A stretch of DNA of 64,000 nt. Source: Diaporthe sp. PMI_573 (lineage: Eukaryota; Ascomycota; Sordariomycetes; Diaporthales; Diaporthaceae). Every line of letters starts with the position of its first letter. The first letter of the stretch is position 1. This document shows positions 52,288 to 63,579 of the stretch, in pieces. Both the position numbers and the translations under genes were made by a program. Under the pieces are notes generated by a model. It was not told where the DNA came from. It searched no databases and saw nothing but the letters and a program-made list of their open reading frames with translations. Location: the NCBI GenBank assembly GCA_021399435.1, contig JAJTUP010000058.1, positions 62,001 through 126,000 of the forward strand. Direction: 5' to 3'.

Positions 52288-52485
52288 TTACGTCCTCCGC
52301 GGGCATGAATCTCCATCTCCTTTCTCTCGTACCACTGATCCGAGCGGGGACGTGTCCAGTGCTATCCGGCTCTCCCATGGTGCCAGCGCAAACGATTCAA
52401 TGGTTTCGAGCTCTTCGGTCTTATCGTACGAGCCTGACGCGATAGTCCGGCCGTCTGGCATCCGCCGAAGTGCTCGTTGAAGCAT
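52288..52485 (-). pseudogene. WD40-repeat scrap
   Basis: MPDGRTIASGSYDKTEELET matches the PDGRxIASGSxDKT core of fungal WD40 repeats, such as those of NACHT-WD40 proteins. Only one repeat is seen. The surrounding frames are not WD40. Confidence 0.45.
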
Positions 52486-52721
52486 CTCGTTTCAAAACCC
52501 CATTTGCGTTCGCCAAAGATGGCGACCCTCACTTCCTGTTTTTCCTCCCAGGCAGCTGACAGAGTTCTATAGTCTAGTATCGGGACGTTCAGGCTCCAAC
52601 TTCCCCTCATCTGACCATAGGCGATCTCCCAACATTGATTTTATAATACGATCTGGAAGTGCTGTCCCCATCGGGCAAAAGCGCTCTTTGAGCTAGGAAG
52701 TGGACCAGAAAACTACAGGCA

Positions 52722-52970
52722 AATATGGCACCAAAGCTGAACATTGGCATAGCCAATCCACAGATAATAGCTTGGGCAACCCGAAGGGAAGAAAATCACG
52801 AAGAACATGAGCCCATTGTGGCTGCTCTAATCGATGCTGGTGTAGATCCGACCATTATGGACTGTAATGGGAATACAGCATTATGATAGCAAGCAAAACG
52901 GGGCATGAGAAGATTATCGAGATGTTGAATGGACAACATAATGAGACAGACGTGGTACCAACAGCATAAA
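52722..52970 (+). pseudogene. Ankyrin-repeat scrap with one-base loss
   Basis: VAALIDAGVDPTIMDCNGNT AL is an ankyrin repeat end. One base lost near 52885 shifts the frame; in the next frame it goes on as IASKTGHEKIIEMLNGQ. It ends in a stop. No similarity to the ankyrin part of the 2.99 kb gene beyond the family pattern. Confidence 0.65.
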
Positions 52971-53639
52971 CTGATCGTCATACATTGGCTTAGAATAACT
53001 GGTGGAAGTGAATACTGTTGGGAAATCTGAATCACAAAGTTGACATAGCAGTAATCAAGGCATTGGCAGAACATATCATGCAAAAGCTCTGGCCAACTGT
53101 AGAAACATAGTACCGGACAATAGACGGGGACTTAGAAGCTGCTGTGATATAAGAGCCAGGTATGGCTCCGCAGAGGACAGACCAGCGTGAATAACTTGGT
53201 CTTGGACGAGCCAGACTTACGCCTTGACTGTTCACGATTGGATTTGCCCCAGACTAGATCACCTCAGATTACCGGGGCTTAGTTCCAACACTGTTTGCAC
53301 TTGTACCTAATGTCCGCCCTGCACACTAACGCAGATCATGGCGGCCACAAACTACAACAAGGCAGACAGGCGGTAGACATATGCAATGCAGTGCAAGCAG
53401 ACATCACAGGCAGCCTCCCGGCCCACAGAGAGTTTATTTAGAATCTTGACCGGTCTTCAGAATCATCGCTTGCCTGTACCTCCTGCGGTTCAAAATCCTT
53501 GAGTGCGCGGCGGGTTTGAAACTTTTGCTGTATGCAGGATCTTGTTGCTCACAAGAACTTCAAGTTAAAATTGAGTTGCACACACCCTCTCATCCAACCG
53601 TTGTCGTTGCTCCAATTCTATGCTAAGGCAGTCAACTAG
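52971..53639. other. Intergenic, no gene recognised
   Basis: Nothing coding identified before the pogo relic. Confidence 0.4.
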
Positions 53640-54944
53640 TACTTTGACAAGCTGGAGGACTTCGAATGGGTAGAACCAGACTTGATCGTCAACGTTGACG
53701 AAGGAGGGATCATGGAGGGCAATTGTATACTTATTACTTCTTTATTTGCTTGAGGAGACTATTCTTAACTAACCAATGTAACAGCCTACGACAAATTTGT
53801 ACTAGGAAGCGCAGAGAAACGGTCCGTGGCCGTTAAAGGAAACGCGCCTCAGTCGATAGTTACGGTGATCGACTCCGTGACCGCCACAGGTCACTATTTG
53901 CCCCCAGGTCTCGTTTTCAAAGGCATGAACCTCTAATGGCAATGGTTCAAGCGAGAATTCAAGAAGATAGTACCCCCAGAATGGGGTTTCGAAGTCTCTG
54001 AGAATGGCTGGACGAGCAATGAAATCGCAGTCAAATGGCTAAGGGATATCTTCCTCCCTGCGATGAACAAGATCAGAAACGACGATGAATCTCGGGCTAT
54101 TCTACTAGTACTCGATGGCCACGATAGTCACCGAAGCGTCGATTTTATGGCCATGTGCTATAGGCACAACATCAACCCGTGCTGGCTTCCAGCACACACT
54201 TCGCACGGGCTTCAGCCTCTCGACAATGGTATCTTCAGTGTGCTCAAAGGGGCATTTGATAAGGAAGCCGAGAAGCTTTCTAGCTTCACTGATTCGAGCC
54301 CTCTCGGGAAGATTAACTTCATCAAATGCCTCCTCGAAGCTCGGAAAGCCGTGACCGCAAAGACCATCAAGAATAGCTTCAGACATACAGGTATATACCC
54401 TATGTCTCGCGAGAAGGCATTGCAGCATCCGGAGTTACAACCAGACAAGCCAGATGAGTCAGATCACGAGAATTCTGGTGATGAAGCCAGCAATGAAGCT
54501 GGCAACCTACCTAGCGACGATGAGGAGCCCATCACAAGGGACTATGTGATGAGTTTAGTCCCCAGAAACAACCGCCCGGCTAGATACAAAGCCAAGAAGG
54601 TTGCCGACGAGATGGATAGTCTACGCTCTCGAATCGCCATCCTCGAGAGGGAAAATGCGGGCTTCAAGGCTGAAAAGGAAGTCCGAGAGAAGACAACTCG
54701 CCGAAGGGCTATACCCAACCCTAACGCGGAATTTACGACTATGTTCGAGATAGGCCAGAAAGACTTCACCGTAGAAGCGCTTGAAGAACTCCCACAGCCT
54801 CAGAAACGCCGTAAAGTTGCTGCAGTCGAGGTTGAAGTCGAGCCAGAAGAAGTTGATGATGAAGCATCCGAGGGTGAGGTTGAGCCTCAAAGAACTGGGC
54901 GAGGAGGCCGTCAAATTCGACGCCCGGCTAGATACGGTGATTGA
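53640..54944 (+). pseudogene. pogo transposase, 5'-truncated with an internal stop
   Basis: YFDKLEDFEWVEPDLIVNVD EGG, then an intron (53725-53784, GTATAC..CTAAC..AACAG) and YDKFVLGSAEKRSVAVKGN, LPPGLVFKGMNL, a TAA at 53934, then LLVLDGHDSHRSVDFMAMCY, LPAHTSHGLQPLDNGIFSVL. The three catalytic Asp (VDE, LDGH, QPLD) are all present. The DNA-binding N-terminus is absent. The stop sits in NL*WQWF; one C-to-T change would explain it. After the catalytic core there are KTIKNSFRHTGIYPMSREKA, a coiled coil and an acidic, Arg/Gly end. Confidence 0.9.
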
Positions 54945-55281
54945 GTGACCTGTCATCACCTTTTCCTTGTGACAATAACGTTGAGGCAACGCATTCTCAT
55001 TCATTCTACCGAGCGCAGCGTCTCAGCCACTGGATGACCAACGATGGAGGCTCCCGATTTCCTAGGTGACGAGGAACGACTCATTCCAAATCCCGCTGGC
55101 CTTCAGTTGGATTTTGAAATCGATGTCAAATAAAGCCTAGTCAAGAAGGTTGACAATGCGAAAGATAGCATCCCCAGCCCAATCGAGAATACGATTTTGG
55201 CACTTGTTGTCCATTGTGGCTTTCCCATGAGACGATCATTTTGAAAATGCAATCTCAACAAATCGGCGTCAGCAGGGGAAA
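54945..55281. other. Intergenic, no gene recognised
   Basis: Nothing identified. Confidence 0.4.
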
Positions 55282-55299
55282 TCATAGTTTATTTGACGG

Positions 55300-55620
55300 T
55301 GCAAAAAAGAAAAGAAAAATGCGAAATGAGTTTGAGAAATCACTGTATCCTGGAGTGTTGAAGATCCTTAAGCGATTTAAAAGATTGCTGCTAGACTGTT
55401 TTCCCCTTAAATATAACAAGTGGTGGACACGCTTTGCCCGTGGCGGAGATACACTCGATGAAGGAGGTCCATACTCAAAACCCGTTGCTTCGTTTGATGA
55501 CAACCCTCCTTCCAGAAGGTCCCAAAACGATGCCATTTAGCCCGTTACCCTCGGCGATACCTCCTTTGTCGACATAATCTTAGCTATAGCGATGGCCTCA
55601 GCAGCAGCGTATTTGGCCCA
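55300..55620 (-). pseudogene. pogo transposase fragment, copy 2
   Basis: Colinear in DNA with 49.87-50.19 kb (both contain CCCGTGGC(A/G)GAGATACACT on the plus strand). On the minus strand: YVDKGGIAEGNGLNGIVLG and FIECISATGKACPPLVIFKG, broken by in-frame stops. Same orientation as copy 1, about 5.4 kb apart. Confidence 0.85.
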
Positions 55621-55624
55621 GTCG

Positions 55625-56074
55625 AGGGAAGCGAAGGAGGCGCTGACGAAGGAGGCAACATAGACTGTGCCCCACACCCATCCCTGGGCGAAGAAGGAAG
55701 CAGTGGGCTAGTTAACTACGATATTCGCTCGTCACCACCTTGTATTTACGTCTAAGCAGCGAAAAGCCGCTACGAAAAACCTCACTTTTGCTGAATGTAG
55801 TGTATTTAGTGTGGTGGCGGCGAAGAAGAGGGATGTAGCATGCGAATGTTTGAGTTTTGGTGGGGATCTGCACCAAAAAAAAACGTTCGGATGTGCGGTA
55901 TTTTAGGCTGTGCGGCATTTTAGGCGCCCACTGCGCCAGCAGTGGGTGAAGCGAAGCAGGGCCACCCACGGGTATATGTAGCCTGAAAATCCGTCATGGT
56001 GCTCTTGGTGTCTTGCTACTCTTTGTCTACCTCAACAGTTTTCCTCCTTCTTTCCTCGACGAATATCCCCAACC
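55625..56074. other. Upstream region of the AAA ATPase gene
   Basis: The last 60 bases are C/T-rich (CTTGCTACTCTTTGTCTACC, TTTTCCTCCTTCTTTCC) and lead into CAACCATGG, a good fungal start context. No TATA box recognised. Confidence 0.45.
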
Positions 56075-58872
56075 ATGGACGGCTCCCCGGATGCCAAAGA
56101 ACAGCAGCAGAAACCCAGTGATGAGGTTTCTATGGACAAAAATCCAAACGGGGTAGCCGCCACCGATGAACTCTCGCTGGAAAACCTCCGTCGGCAGGTG
56201 AAAGATCTGACGATCACGGTACGAGTGCTGCAACAAAAATTGGGCTTGCAAACCTGTGGCGAATTAACGCCGGCCTCCTCGTTCCCTCTCTCCTTGGACG
56301 GCGATCCCGTCAAGGAGCTATCCAGCTCCTCGCCCCCCTCCGAGGATGGCAATATCAAGGAGCCCTCTTCCACCGCTCCATCGAGCGAGTGTCGTTGCGC
56401 GTTCCTGGATCGTCGTCTCAAGCCTCTCAAGGTCAAAGAACAGTAATGACATGGATCCTATAGACGCCCAAAGGCAAAAGTATGAAAGCTGATTTGTTTG
56501 TCTGCAGATACGACAATGCGATTCGTCGCTACATGACTGTCGAGGACACCAACGATGAAGAGTCCTTCAAAGACAAGCCGTTTATTATTCGCACTCGAAT
56601 CGGTCAGTCATTGTATCTTTCGCTGGCAGACTGAGAGCTTGATGGTCTCTAACAACATCGGATAGATATGGATGGGTCAGAGACCACATACCTGGATATC
56701 AAAAGCCGAAAGCTGCAGGCCGAGTTGAAGGAGGTGTTTGGAAATATTTCCAACATCAATCTGGATGTGACTAATCCTTCAGTACGTTGAGAAAATCCTT
56801 ATCCGTCACGAACCCACTTTGATCTACTATTTGTCATGTCGCGCTAACGCAACACGCGGAATAGGTGGTGGTGAAGGTCCTCTACCATTGGATCTTCAAG
56901 CTGAGAAACCATAGCGCCAATATAGAACGCACACAAGGCGAAGATACCGACCAAGAGGAGGAAGGAGACGAGGAAGGAGACGTCAAATACGAGGATAGAG
57001 ACGACAGGGACGACAATAGAAACAACGATGACAACGAAGGTGATGGAGACGACGAGGACAAGGAAAGTCAAAAAGACGAAGACACCGAACACAAAGAAGT
57101 CATCAGCGGCAAGCTTTCACCAGGCCTTAAACTTCTGACACACTGGGCTATAAGGTATGAAGACTCGGTTCTGAAGGAGCTGGACGCTGTTGTCAACAAA
57201 GGCAAGATACGCTTCGAGCTTCTGTGGGCTTTCTTCGAGCCCGGCGAGAAGCTCTACCTCCAGTGCCCGCATACCGACGTGCCCATGTGCGTCACGTTCC
57301 AAAGTGGCGAGCAGACAACCGACAATTATAACGAGCCCTGTTTTTCCGTCACGAGTCATTATGTGAGCCGTGGCAAAGACGGTAAACCATGCTACACAAC
57401 AAGGAAAACAATCATCCCGTATTTCTGGGGAGAGAAGGACATTAAGGATCTCAACATTTACCCGCTCAGCCATCACGCCAACGAGGAAGAGCTTTGCCAG
57501 GACCTAATCGCGCGCGGAGGCAAATATGCCGAACTGATGAAGGACCCATACTCCCACAAGATGTTCACCGGCAGGACCTTCTTCATCAATGCACAGAACG
57601 AGGCCGTGGTTCGGTTCGCCGATTCCCGCATCATGGTGGACCCGGATTCATTCGCCAAACACCAGCCGGGCAAGCATCGCGTCCCGAACGTGATGCGCTT
57701 CCAGGACGACATGACGTGGGACAACCTTGACGACGACAAGTTGCTGATTTGCAGTGCGACGACGTATGCTTACATTCTGCACTTTCGCCACTTTGGTATG
57801 TTTTCTTTCCCTTTTTTTTTCAACCCTCAGTTGGCCTTGTAGGCCGTCATCGTTTCTACTTTCTCAGGGCCCGCTCCTAACCAGACCAAAAATCCAGCCG
57901 AAGTCCCTGTCGACCATATCAGAGATATCGAGTGGAACGAGTCCGCGTCGTTCGAAAATGATGTGATGTTGGGAGATAAGGAAAAGACGGCCATTAAGGC
58001 TGTTGCCGAGCAGGCTCTCGGAGAGTCCGGGTCGGGCCAGGAATACACAGGCCACTTTGTGGTGTTTTAGTACGCAGACCTAGTCTACCCCTCCCTTCTA
58101 ACCCCGCGGCTTGAGTGCCGGCTTACAGTCTATTAGCGGAGGACCTGGCGTCGGCAAGACGTTGACGGCGAACGTGCTGGCAGAGCAACACAAAGCTCCG
58201 CTGTTTCTGGTAAGAGAGGTTCTTCTTGTTTATATCATCGGATGCTATGCTAAGTCTATTGTGTATCAAGTTTTCGCCGGCACAACAAGAAAATAATGCG
58301 GAGAGCCTGGAACGCTTTGTGGAAATCATCTTCCAGCTGTGTAGCCGCTGGAAAGCGGTCTTGCTCTTGGACGAGGGGGATGTGTACCTGTCCAAGAGAT
58401 TCGCGGGCCACAGCGCCGTCGTTGCCGTCTTTTTGCGCCACATAGAGCTATACCGCGGCCTGCTCATCGTGACGACGAACCGCTATAGCGCCATTGACGA
58501 CGCTGTGATCGACCGGGTGAGTTTACCGGTGGAGTACCCGTCGTTGACAAAGATCCAGCGCGAGGAGCTATTGGAAAAGACTCTTGCCAAGCAGGGACAA
58601 GGAGAGTTGCTTTCCAAGGGCCAAATCAAGGAGATGGCGGGCAATGGGTGGAATGGACGACAGGTAAGACAGGCTACGCCGAGAAAATCGATCCAGAAAA
58701 CTGACCAGTCTTGGGTATGCAGATCTGGAACTGCCTGAAATTGGCGATAGCGTTTGCAGGGAAAGCGCCGCTGACATTCGACAACCTCAAGAACGCGGCT
58801 GAGTTTCAAAAGCAGAGGTTGGCAGCCAGCGACAGGGAAAGGGAGGAAGCATTAAAGCATTCCTACTTTTAA
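56075..58872 (+). CDS. BCS1-like fungal AAA ATPase
   Basis: Eight exons, about 775 residues: 56075-56442, 56508-56602, 56666-56781, 56865-57795, 57868-58061, 58129-58209, 58271-58663, 58723-58872. All junctions keep frame. N-terminus is Ser/Glu-rich with a short coiled coil (LSLENLRRQVKDLTITVRVL). Acidic tract in exon 4. Then the conserved DUF7025-type upstream region (LLWAFFEPGEKLYLQCPHTD, GRTFFINAQNEAVV), Walker A GGPGVGKT (exon 6), Walker B AVLLLDEGDVYL, sensor 1 LLIVTTNR, an RVSLPVEYP block, and WNGRQIWNCLKLAIAFAGKA at the C-terminal lid. Such proteins are soluble AAA ATPases of unknown substrate, common in filamentous fungi. The stretch between HFV and Walker A is about ten residues shorter than usual (exon 5/6 junction), so a missing mini-exon or small deletion is possible. 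Confidence 0.88.
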
Positions 58873-59120
58873 TAGCTAGAGATGAACTCTTTCTGAGATT
58901 AGTATGTGGTTGTGGTGAAGGATTGGATCTACGGTATGAAGTACACGCATAGATAACATAGAAGACGAGAGATTGGTATAGCCGTCAACCATTTCACCCC
59001 CCCCCCCCCAGACGCCCTCCAAGGGTGCTAAAGCCTGACCATGATGAGCCGAAACCTACCTAGTACCTATGAACGCTGGTTCTCGTCATTTATGGTTAAA
59101 GTCAGCTAACCAGGAAAACG
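58873..59120. other. Intergenic with a run of C
   Basis: Twelve C in a row at 58998-59009. No gene seen. Confidence 0.5.
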
Positions 59121-60116
59121 ATGGAAAAGTACCAAAACCGCGGTCCTTTTGGTAAGCTTCACAACCATGGCAACTGCTTCCACAGAAGCAGCCAGCTCGT
59201 TGGCGCGTTTCGTGATGCCCAAACAGAACTGGACCCATCCGCTACCACCAAGGAATGGGTTCACAACAACGCCACGAGGTGGCAAAGCGACGAGGCAATG
59301 GCGGCGCGTGCCTTGGAGTTACAGCCGGCGATCAAACGACTACACCAAAACCTTGAGTACCAGAGTGGGACGCAGCTGGTTCGAAGGAAAAGGATAAGCC
59401 GCCGGTTCTCGAGTTCAAGTTGGGGGCCCAGGATTGGCGTGTGGTTGAGGCTATTCAGAATATCCTTTCTCCCTTCAAGTTTGCCTCGAAGAAGCTTCAA
59501 GGCATCGGACCTGCTGGCTCTCTTGATCAGTATTTTCCTCAGATGGAGTATTTGCTGCTTCACCTCGAATCTTGTGCGCAGGGCAAGTGCTATGTTGAAC
59601 GAGAAAACCCTATTGACCCTACAGGCGACCCTATCCCCGGGATCGTGAAGATCTTCGAGCATCTTGGCGACCAAGAACGGCGTTTCTTAAAGGCATATAT
59701 TCGGGTAGGCCCGTGGAAGCTACAGCACTACTACGATAAACTCACGAGCTTGGCCTATGCCGCTGCTGTGGTGTTTAATCCAAGCCTCAAGATGACTGGG
59801 TTGCAGGGTATTTTTGATGCTGAGTCTCAACGGCAAGGGTCTAGATGGCGAGACCACTATACTACTAGGTTGAGGGAACGATGGGAGGAGGACTATAAAA
59901 ATAAGTGAGTTATACATATATTAATAGCCTTTGCTTAACTAATCCTCTAGTAGACCGCGACCTGACTTTAACCCCCAGACTGAGGTCGAACAACAACTAG
60001 TCCTCGACATGCTTCAACGCCGCAAACGCTTCTTCGCGAACGACGCCGACGACGAGGTTTCTAATTCACAAGATACACGGCTAGCAAACAAGAGGAGAAG
60101 GGGCAACATTGACTAG
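59121..60116 (+). pseudogene. hAT transposase middle part, frameshifted
   Basis: GPFGKLHNHGNCFHRSSQLV, TTKEWVHNNATRWQSDEAMA then a frame change near 59400 to LGAQDWRVVEAIQNILSPFK, YFPQMEYLLLHLESCAQGK, KLQHYYDKLTSLAYAAAVVF. An intron (from GTGAGT at 59907 to CTCTAG at 59950) leads to RPRPDFNPQTEVEQQLVLDM and a stop near 60116. The N-terminus and the dimerisation domain are missing. Confidence 0.8.
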
Positions 60117-60169
60117 GGTCGCGGACGCGAGAAACACTTGCTAGAGCACACTCGAGACGAATATACTGG

Positions 60170-60800
60170 TGCATTCTTGTAAACTGAGAATCTTGATGAT
60201 GACTACCGACGATGCATATAAATCTCTATCAATAACTGTTGGTCAAAGCTTGATGAGTACTATAGTCTACTTGGCCAATCGCCCCTTTACCCGGCTGCCG
60301 TTATTTTTTATCCGCGCTGGAACGTGTCTTGGCTTGAGGCGAACTGGACCAGCCACGAGCAACTAGTGTGGCTACGGGACGCTAAGAACAGTGTCCGGGA
60401 ATTCTTTGAACAACAGTATCTACGTAAGGAGTAGTTTGAGACAGCGAGAACCGTGATAGGAAAAGCGATGCAGCAAGATGAGCCCAGTCAATTCGACCAG
60501 TGGATGCAGAGCTACGATCGATACATGATGGAGGAAGAAGATGAGCTTGGAGTTTATATGAGGCAAGGGCCAGTCCGGCGAGAGAACTTGAACCCTATTC
60601 TATGGTGGAAGGATTACCAAGAAGAATATCTACGTCTGAGCAAGTTTGCTCTCGACATCCTGGCAATTCCTGCTATGTCTGTCGATCCTGAGCGGACGTT
60701 TAGTGTCATAAAGTTGACAGTAAGCTCGCAAAGGCACAGCTTAAGCCCCGAGATAATAAGTGCCTTGAGATACAGCCACCCTAGGCAAGCTCATAATCCT
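60170..60800 (+). pseudogene. Second hAT transposase, C-terminal half
   Basis: NNCWSKLDEYYSLLGQSPLY, PAAVIFYPRWNVSWLEANWT, WLRDAKNSVREFFEQQYLRK, a TAG at 60431, then LNPILWWKDYQEEYLRLSKF and the dimerisation block PAMSVDPERTFSVIKLTVSS. The segment equivalent to the first lines is also present in the relic just upstream, so these are two different elements placed end to end. Confidence 0.8.
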
Positions 60801-60845
60801 TGCCAATGTTGTTGTCCCGGATTTACTCAACCTAGCAGCAACTGA

Positions 60846-61426
60846 CCAATTACATATGGCGGGGATACCGTATCCGTGTTAAGTCCTATCCAATTGTCCC
60901 ACCTAGATCAGGCAGCACTGGGGAAGCTTAAGCGGGTACTTTTGCATATGTATAGTAATTCTGCCTTTAATCACCGACTGTATTTCGTCCGCACTTCAGA
61001 AAACATAGTATACTTCACTGCTTGCGGGGTACAGTATGGAAAAGAAGTTAAGAAGGAGAAAGTCCTGCAGGAGGCGAATGTGCAGACTCCCGGGGAACAG
61101 ACACTTTGTGCGGCTGCCGTCACCTCCAGCTCCTCTAAGCCCTCCGGCGTTGGTTCGAAGGAGGACGGAGAGATGTTAGTACAGTACTTGCTAGAAGTAC
61201 ATCTTGGCGGTATAAATGACCCGATTCGGACCACGGGAATTGTTTGTCGTGCTGTCCACTCCGCCACCTTGTATAATTACACTTCTACGTACCATAAATT
61301 ATCACACAGTCCTTGGTCCATTACAAGGGGGGTGGTGTTGCAGGAGCCTTAAATATACTAATGATTTCTGTCTCCCACCTCTCCCCTCTTTCTCTCAACT
61401 TTGACATTCTAGTTACACCGCCGGCT
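60846..61426. other. Intergenic, no gene recognised
   Basis: A 158-codon plus-strand frame (60876-61352) has no recognisable domain and is not called. Confidence 0.35.
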
Positions 61427-61738
61427 ATGGACCTCATAGCAACCCTTGGACGTCAACGGGCTGCCAGCTACTTTTCAGTATGGCCGGGCCAACCCACAGC
61501 TCCTCAGATAATGCCAGCGGATACCACAATGATCGCCCAGTACTTTTCCAACAAGCCAACCAACGTCGCGGCTGCTTCGGCTACGCAGCAGCAACAACCC
61601 TCGAGGGCACAGGCGACAGCGGTCTACCAGCAGGGCACCTCTGATAGAAAAACCATGATGAACTACCCTGGCAACATTGCTGGAATGCAAACCACAGGCG
61701 CTCAGGCGATTCCCACTGCGCAGCATCGCCCACCGTAG
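61427..61738 (+). CDS. Short Gln/Ala/Thr-rich ORF
   Basis: 103 codons from ATG 61427 (MDLIATLGRQRAASYFSVWP), followed by a Gln-rich stretch (ASATQQQQPSRAQATAVYQQ) and ending just before the NCBP3-like fragment. Low-complexity composition. It may be a leader exon captured with the fragment or an unrelated chance ORF. Confidence 0.25.
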   Translation: MDLIATLGRQRAASYFSVWPGQPTAPQIMPADTTMIAQYFSNKPTNVAAASATQQQQPSRAQATAVYQQGTSDRKTMMNYPGNIAGMQTTGAQAIPTAQHRPP

Positions 61739-62696
61739 CTTTTGGAGGATGAGCTGCTCCACGAGTGTGGTTGGAAACGTTCCTAAGGGCGCGGCACAAA
61801 GAAGCAGGTTCTACCTCTTGAACCCAGAATGGGACCCGGAGACAGAGGAAGGCAGGCGCCGACGCGAGGGCCGAGACAGGAGATACCGTGACCGGGAGGA
61901 TAGGGGAGGATACCGACGAAGTGGGAGAGGCAGGTACGACGACCGCAACGAGGACGAGCCTGAGCCGTTCGATGTCAGTCTCTACGATGACGATACGGGA
62001 GCGCGCGCTCGACATGAAACACCGAGGGGACGCCGACGACGTGATTCACGATCACCGTCAGACCCAGCAGACTCGGACCGGTACAGACCCCTCAACGCCG
62101 GCAAAGAGCTCTTTCCCAACAAGAAGCCCCGGGACGCACTTCGTTCAGAGCGGGAAGCATCCTCTCGCGATCGATCTCGGTCTCCGGCGCGCGATGAGCG
62201 GGACGCGATGATGGATGATCTCGCAAAGGATAGGGAGGTACAGCGCAATCGCGTCACGGCGCGGTCGCTCAAGGAGCGCATCTCCAGCAGACCTACCCAC
62301 AGTATCAGAGAGTTGTTCCCCAACAAGGTATCAAATGGGAGCAAGGCACAAATGGACCAAGTACCCGCAGATGTACTCGCCGGTATGCTACGACTTTCCT
62401 ACGACGGCAGTGCTGAGTTTCCCTCTTCTTTCTCTGCGTTTCGCTCTCAGGCACCAAGCCAAAGAATCAAGATGGTAACCATCAACTTTGCAGATCGCGT
62501 AACGGACCCCAGTAACGGCATCTCAATCAAGGGTCTGGCCGCACAGCAGGGAATCTCGATCAAGGGCAGCGCGAACAAGAAGGAGCTGTTCCCGGAAAAT
62601 CTTGGCGGCAATCTCAACGCTGGAAAGGAGCTGTTTGCTGGTGAGCTCGATGGCCGGGGACGCAGGCGGCAGAAGGCGGAAGACCTGTACTTCTGA
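61677..62696 (+). CDS. NCBP3-like C-terminal part, 5'-truncated
   Basis: Open frame of 339 codons; recognisable similarity begins at RSRFYLLNPEWDPETEEG (61796). An Arg/Asp/Glu-rich low-complexity region (RRYRDREDRGGYRRSGRGRY) follows, then repeated (K)ELFPNK motifs: NAGKELFPNK, SIRELFPNK, KKELFPEN, GKELFAGE. Between them are KAQMDQV, GISIKGLAAQQGISIKG and the end RGRRRQKAEDLYF. This order is typical of the disordered C-terminal half of fungal nuclear cap-binding subunit 3 homologues. The N-terminal RNA-binding part is absent, and upstream sequence is unrelated. A complete gene should exist elsewhere; this is probably a duplicated 3' end. Confidence 0.6.
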   Translation: MLECKPQALRRFPLRSIAHRSFWRMSCSTSVVGNVPKGAAQRSRFYLLNPEWDPETEEGRRRREGRDRRYRDREDRGGYRRSGRGRYDDRNEDEPEPFDVSLYDDDTGARARHETPRGRRRRDSRSPSDPADSDRYRPLNAGKELFPNKKPRDALRSEREASSRDRSRSPARDERDAMMDDLAKDREVQRNRVTARSLKERISSRPTHSIRELFPNKVSNGSKAQMDQVPADVLAGMLRLSYDGSAEFPSSFSAFRSQAPSQRIKMVTINFADRVTDPSNGISIKGLAAQQGISIKGSANKKELFPENLGGNLNAGKELFAGELDGRGRRRQKAEDLYF

Positions 62697-62717
62697 ATGC
62701 ACACTTGGCGAACATGT

Positions 62718-63073
62718 CTATGAGACAGAGTGAGTGCGCCTTCCAGGTCTGTTGGCGTTGGAACTATGCATTAAGCTTGATATCGTATATTTCCTGCATG
62801 TCCCATATTCAGGGTTCTTAGACTGGTAATATCGCTCAGAATCTGTAGAATGGTGGCCTCCATGCCTGTCGAGAATCAATAGCCGATAGACGCCCTTTGT
62901 ACGCAGTGTAGTATGTTTTTCAAATTCCTCAATCCATTCCATGGCAATCGAATCACTTGTCCATCGATTTGGGCATGTTTCGATAACCTAGTCGTCAGGG
63001 AGGCCACCTTCCGTATACGAACTCGCAAGGTGCATCTTGGCCTTACGATTATAAGAATGGCGGTCCACACCAC
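62718..63073 (-). pseudogene. pogo transposase middle fragment
   Basis: In pieces on the minus strand: SWYTEGGLPDD, then WIEEFEKHTTLRTKGVYRLL, LILDRHGGHHSTDSERYYQS. The second catalytic block should read LDGH; here it is LDRHGG. Several stops and shifts. Confidence 0.8.
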
Positions 63074-63289
63074 CCATCCCTACTGATGAACTTAATGTCC
63101 GTTACCCATTTGCAGTTTCCAGGTTGTATATAAAAATTCCAAAGATATAGGTTACTTTCTAGGAGATGAGCATGAATAAGACCTTCTTATTCTTCTTATA
63201 GTTAATTAGAGGTACTACCCTAGTGCTTCTGAGCGGCCCGCTATATCTGGATACTATCCCTCCATCCCGAATTTCTAATGAATCGTTAA

Positions 63290-63400
63290 AATGGAAGAAT
63301 ATTGTGCTGGTCAGCTGATCTTTATTGACGAGTCTGGTGTTGATAAAAGAGATGGGCTATGGCGCACTGGGTAGGCGGTGAAGGGAATCTAGCTGAATAA
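63290..63400 (+). pseudogene. DDE_3 (Tc1-mariner-type) transposase scrap
   Basis: MEEYCAGQLIFIDESGVDKR, DGLWRTG, a TAG, then AVKGI matches the FxDESxxxxRxGxRRxGW segment of fungal DDE_3 transposases. Only this catalytic block is recognisable, and it has a stop. Confidence 0.65.
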
Positions 63401-63579
63401 ACTTGTACCTGGTGGTGGCAAAGATCATGGCTCGGTTCTAAGTACTTCCAGCCCTTGTGATTGTGGTAAAGCTGTCCAGGCATGTGGCCTGTCCGGCTGA
63501 TTGTCCAACCACGTTATACCAAATAAAAGTTATAATTAACTAGACGCCTTGGATAATGCGAGTTTTCCTGGGTGTTCAT

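Noticed and set aside
60876..61352. 158-codon plus-strand ORF
   Set aside because: No recognisable family, simple Ser/Thr composition, no flanking signals.
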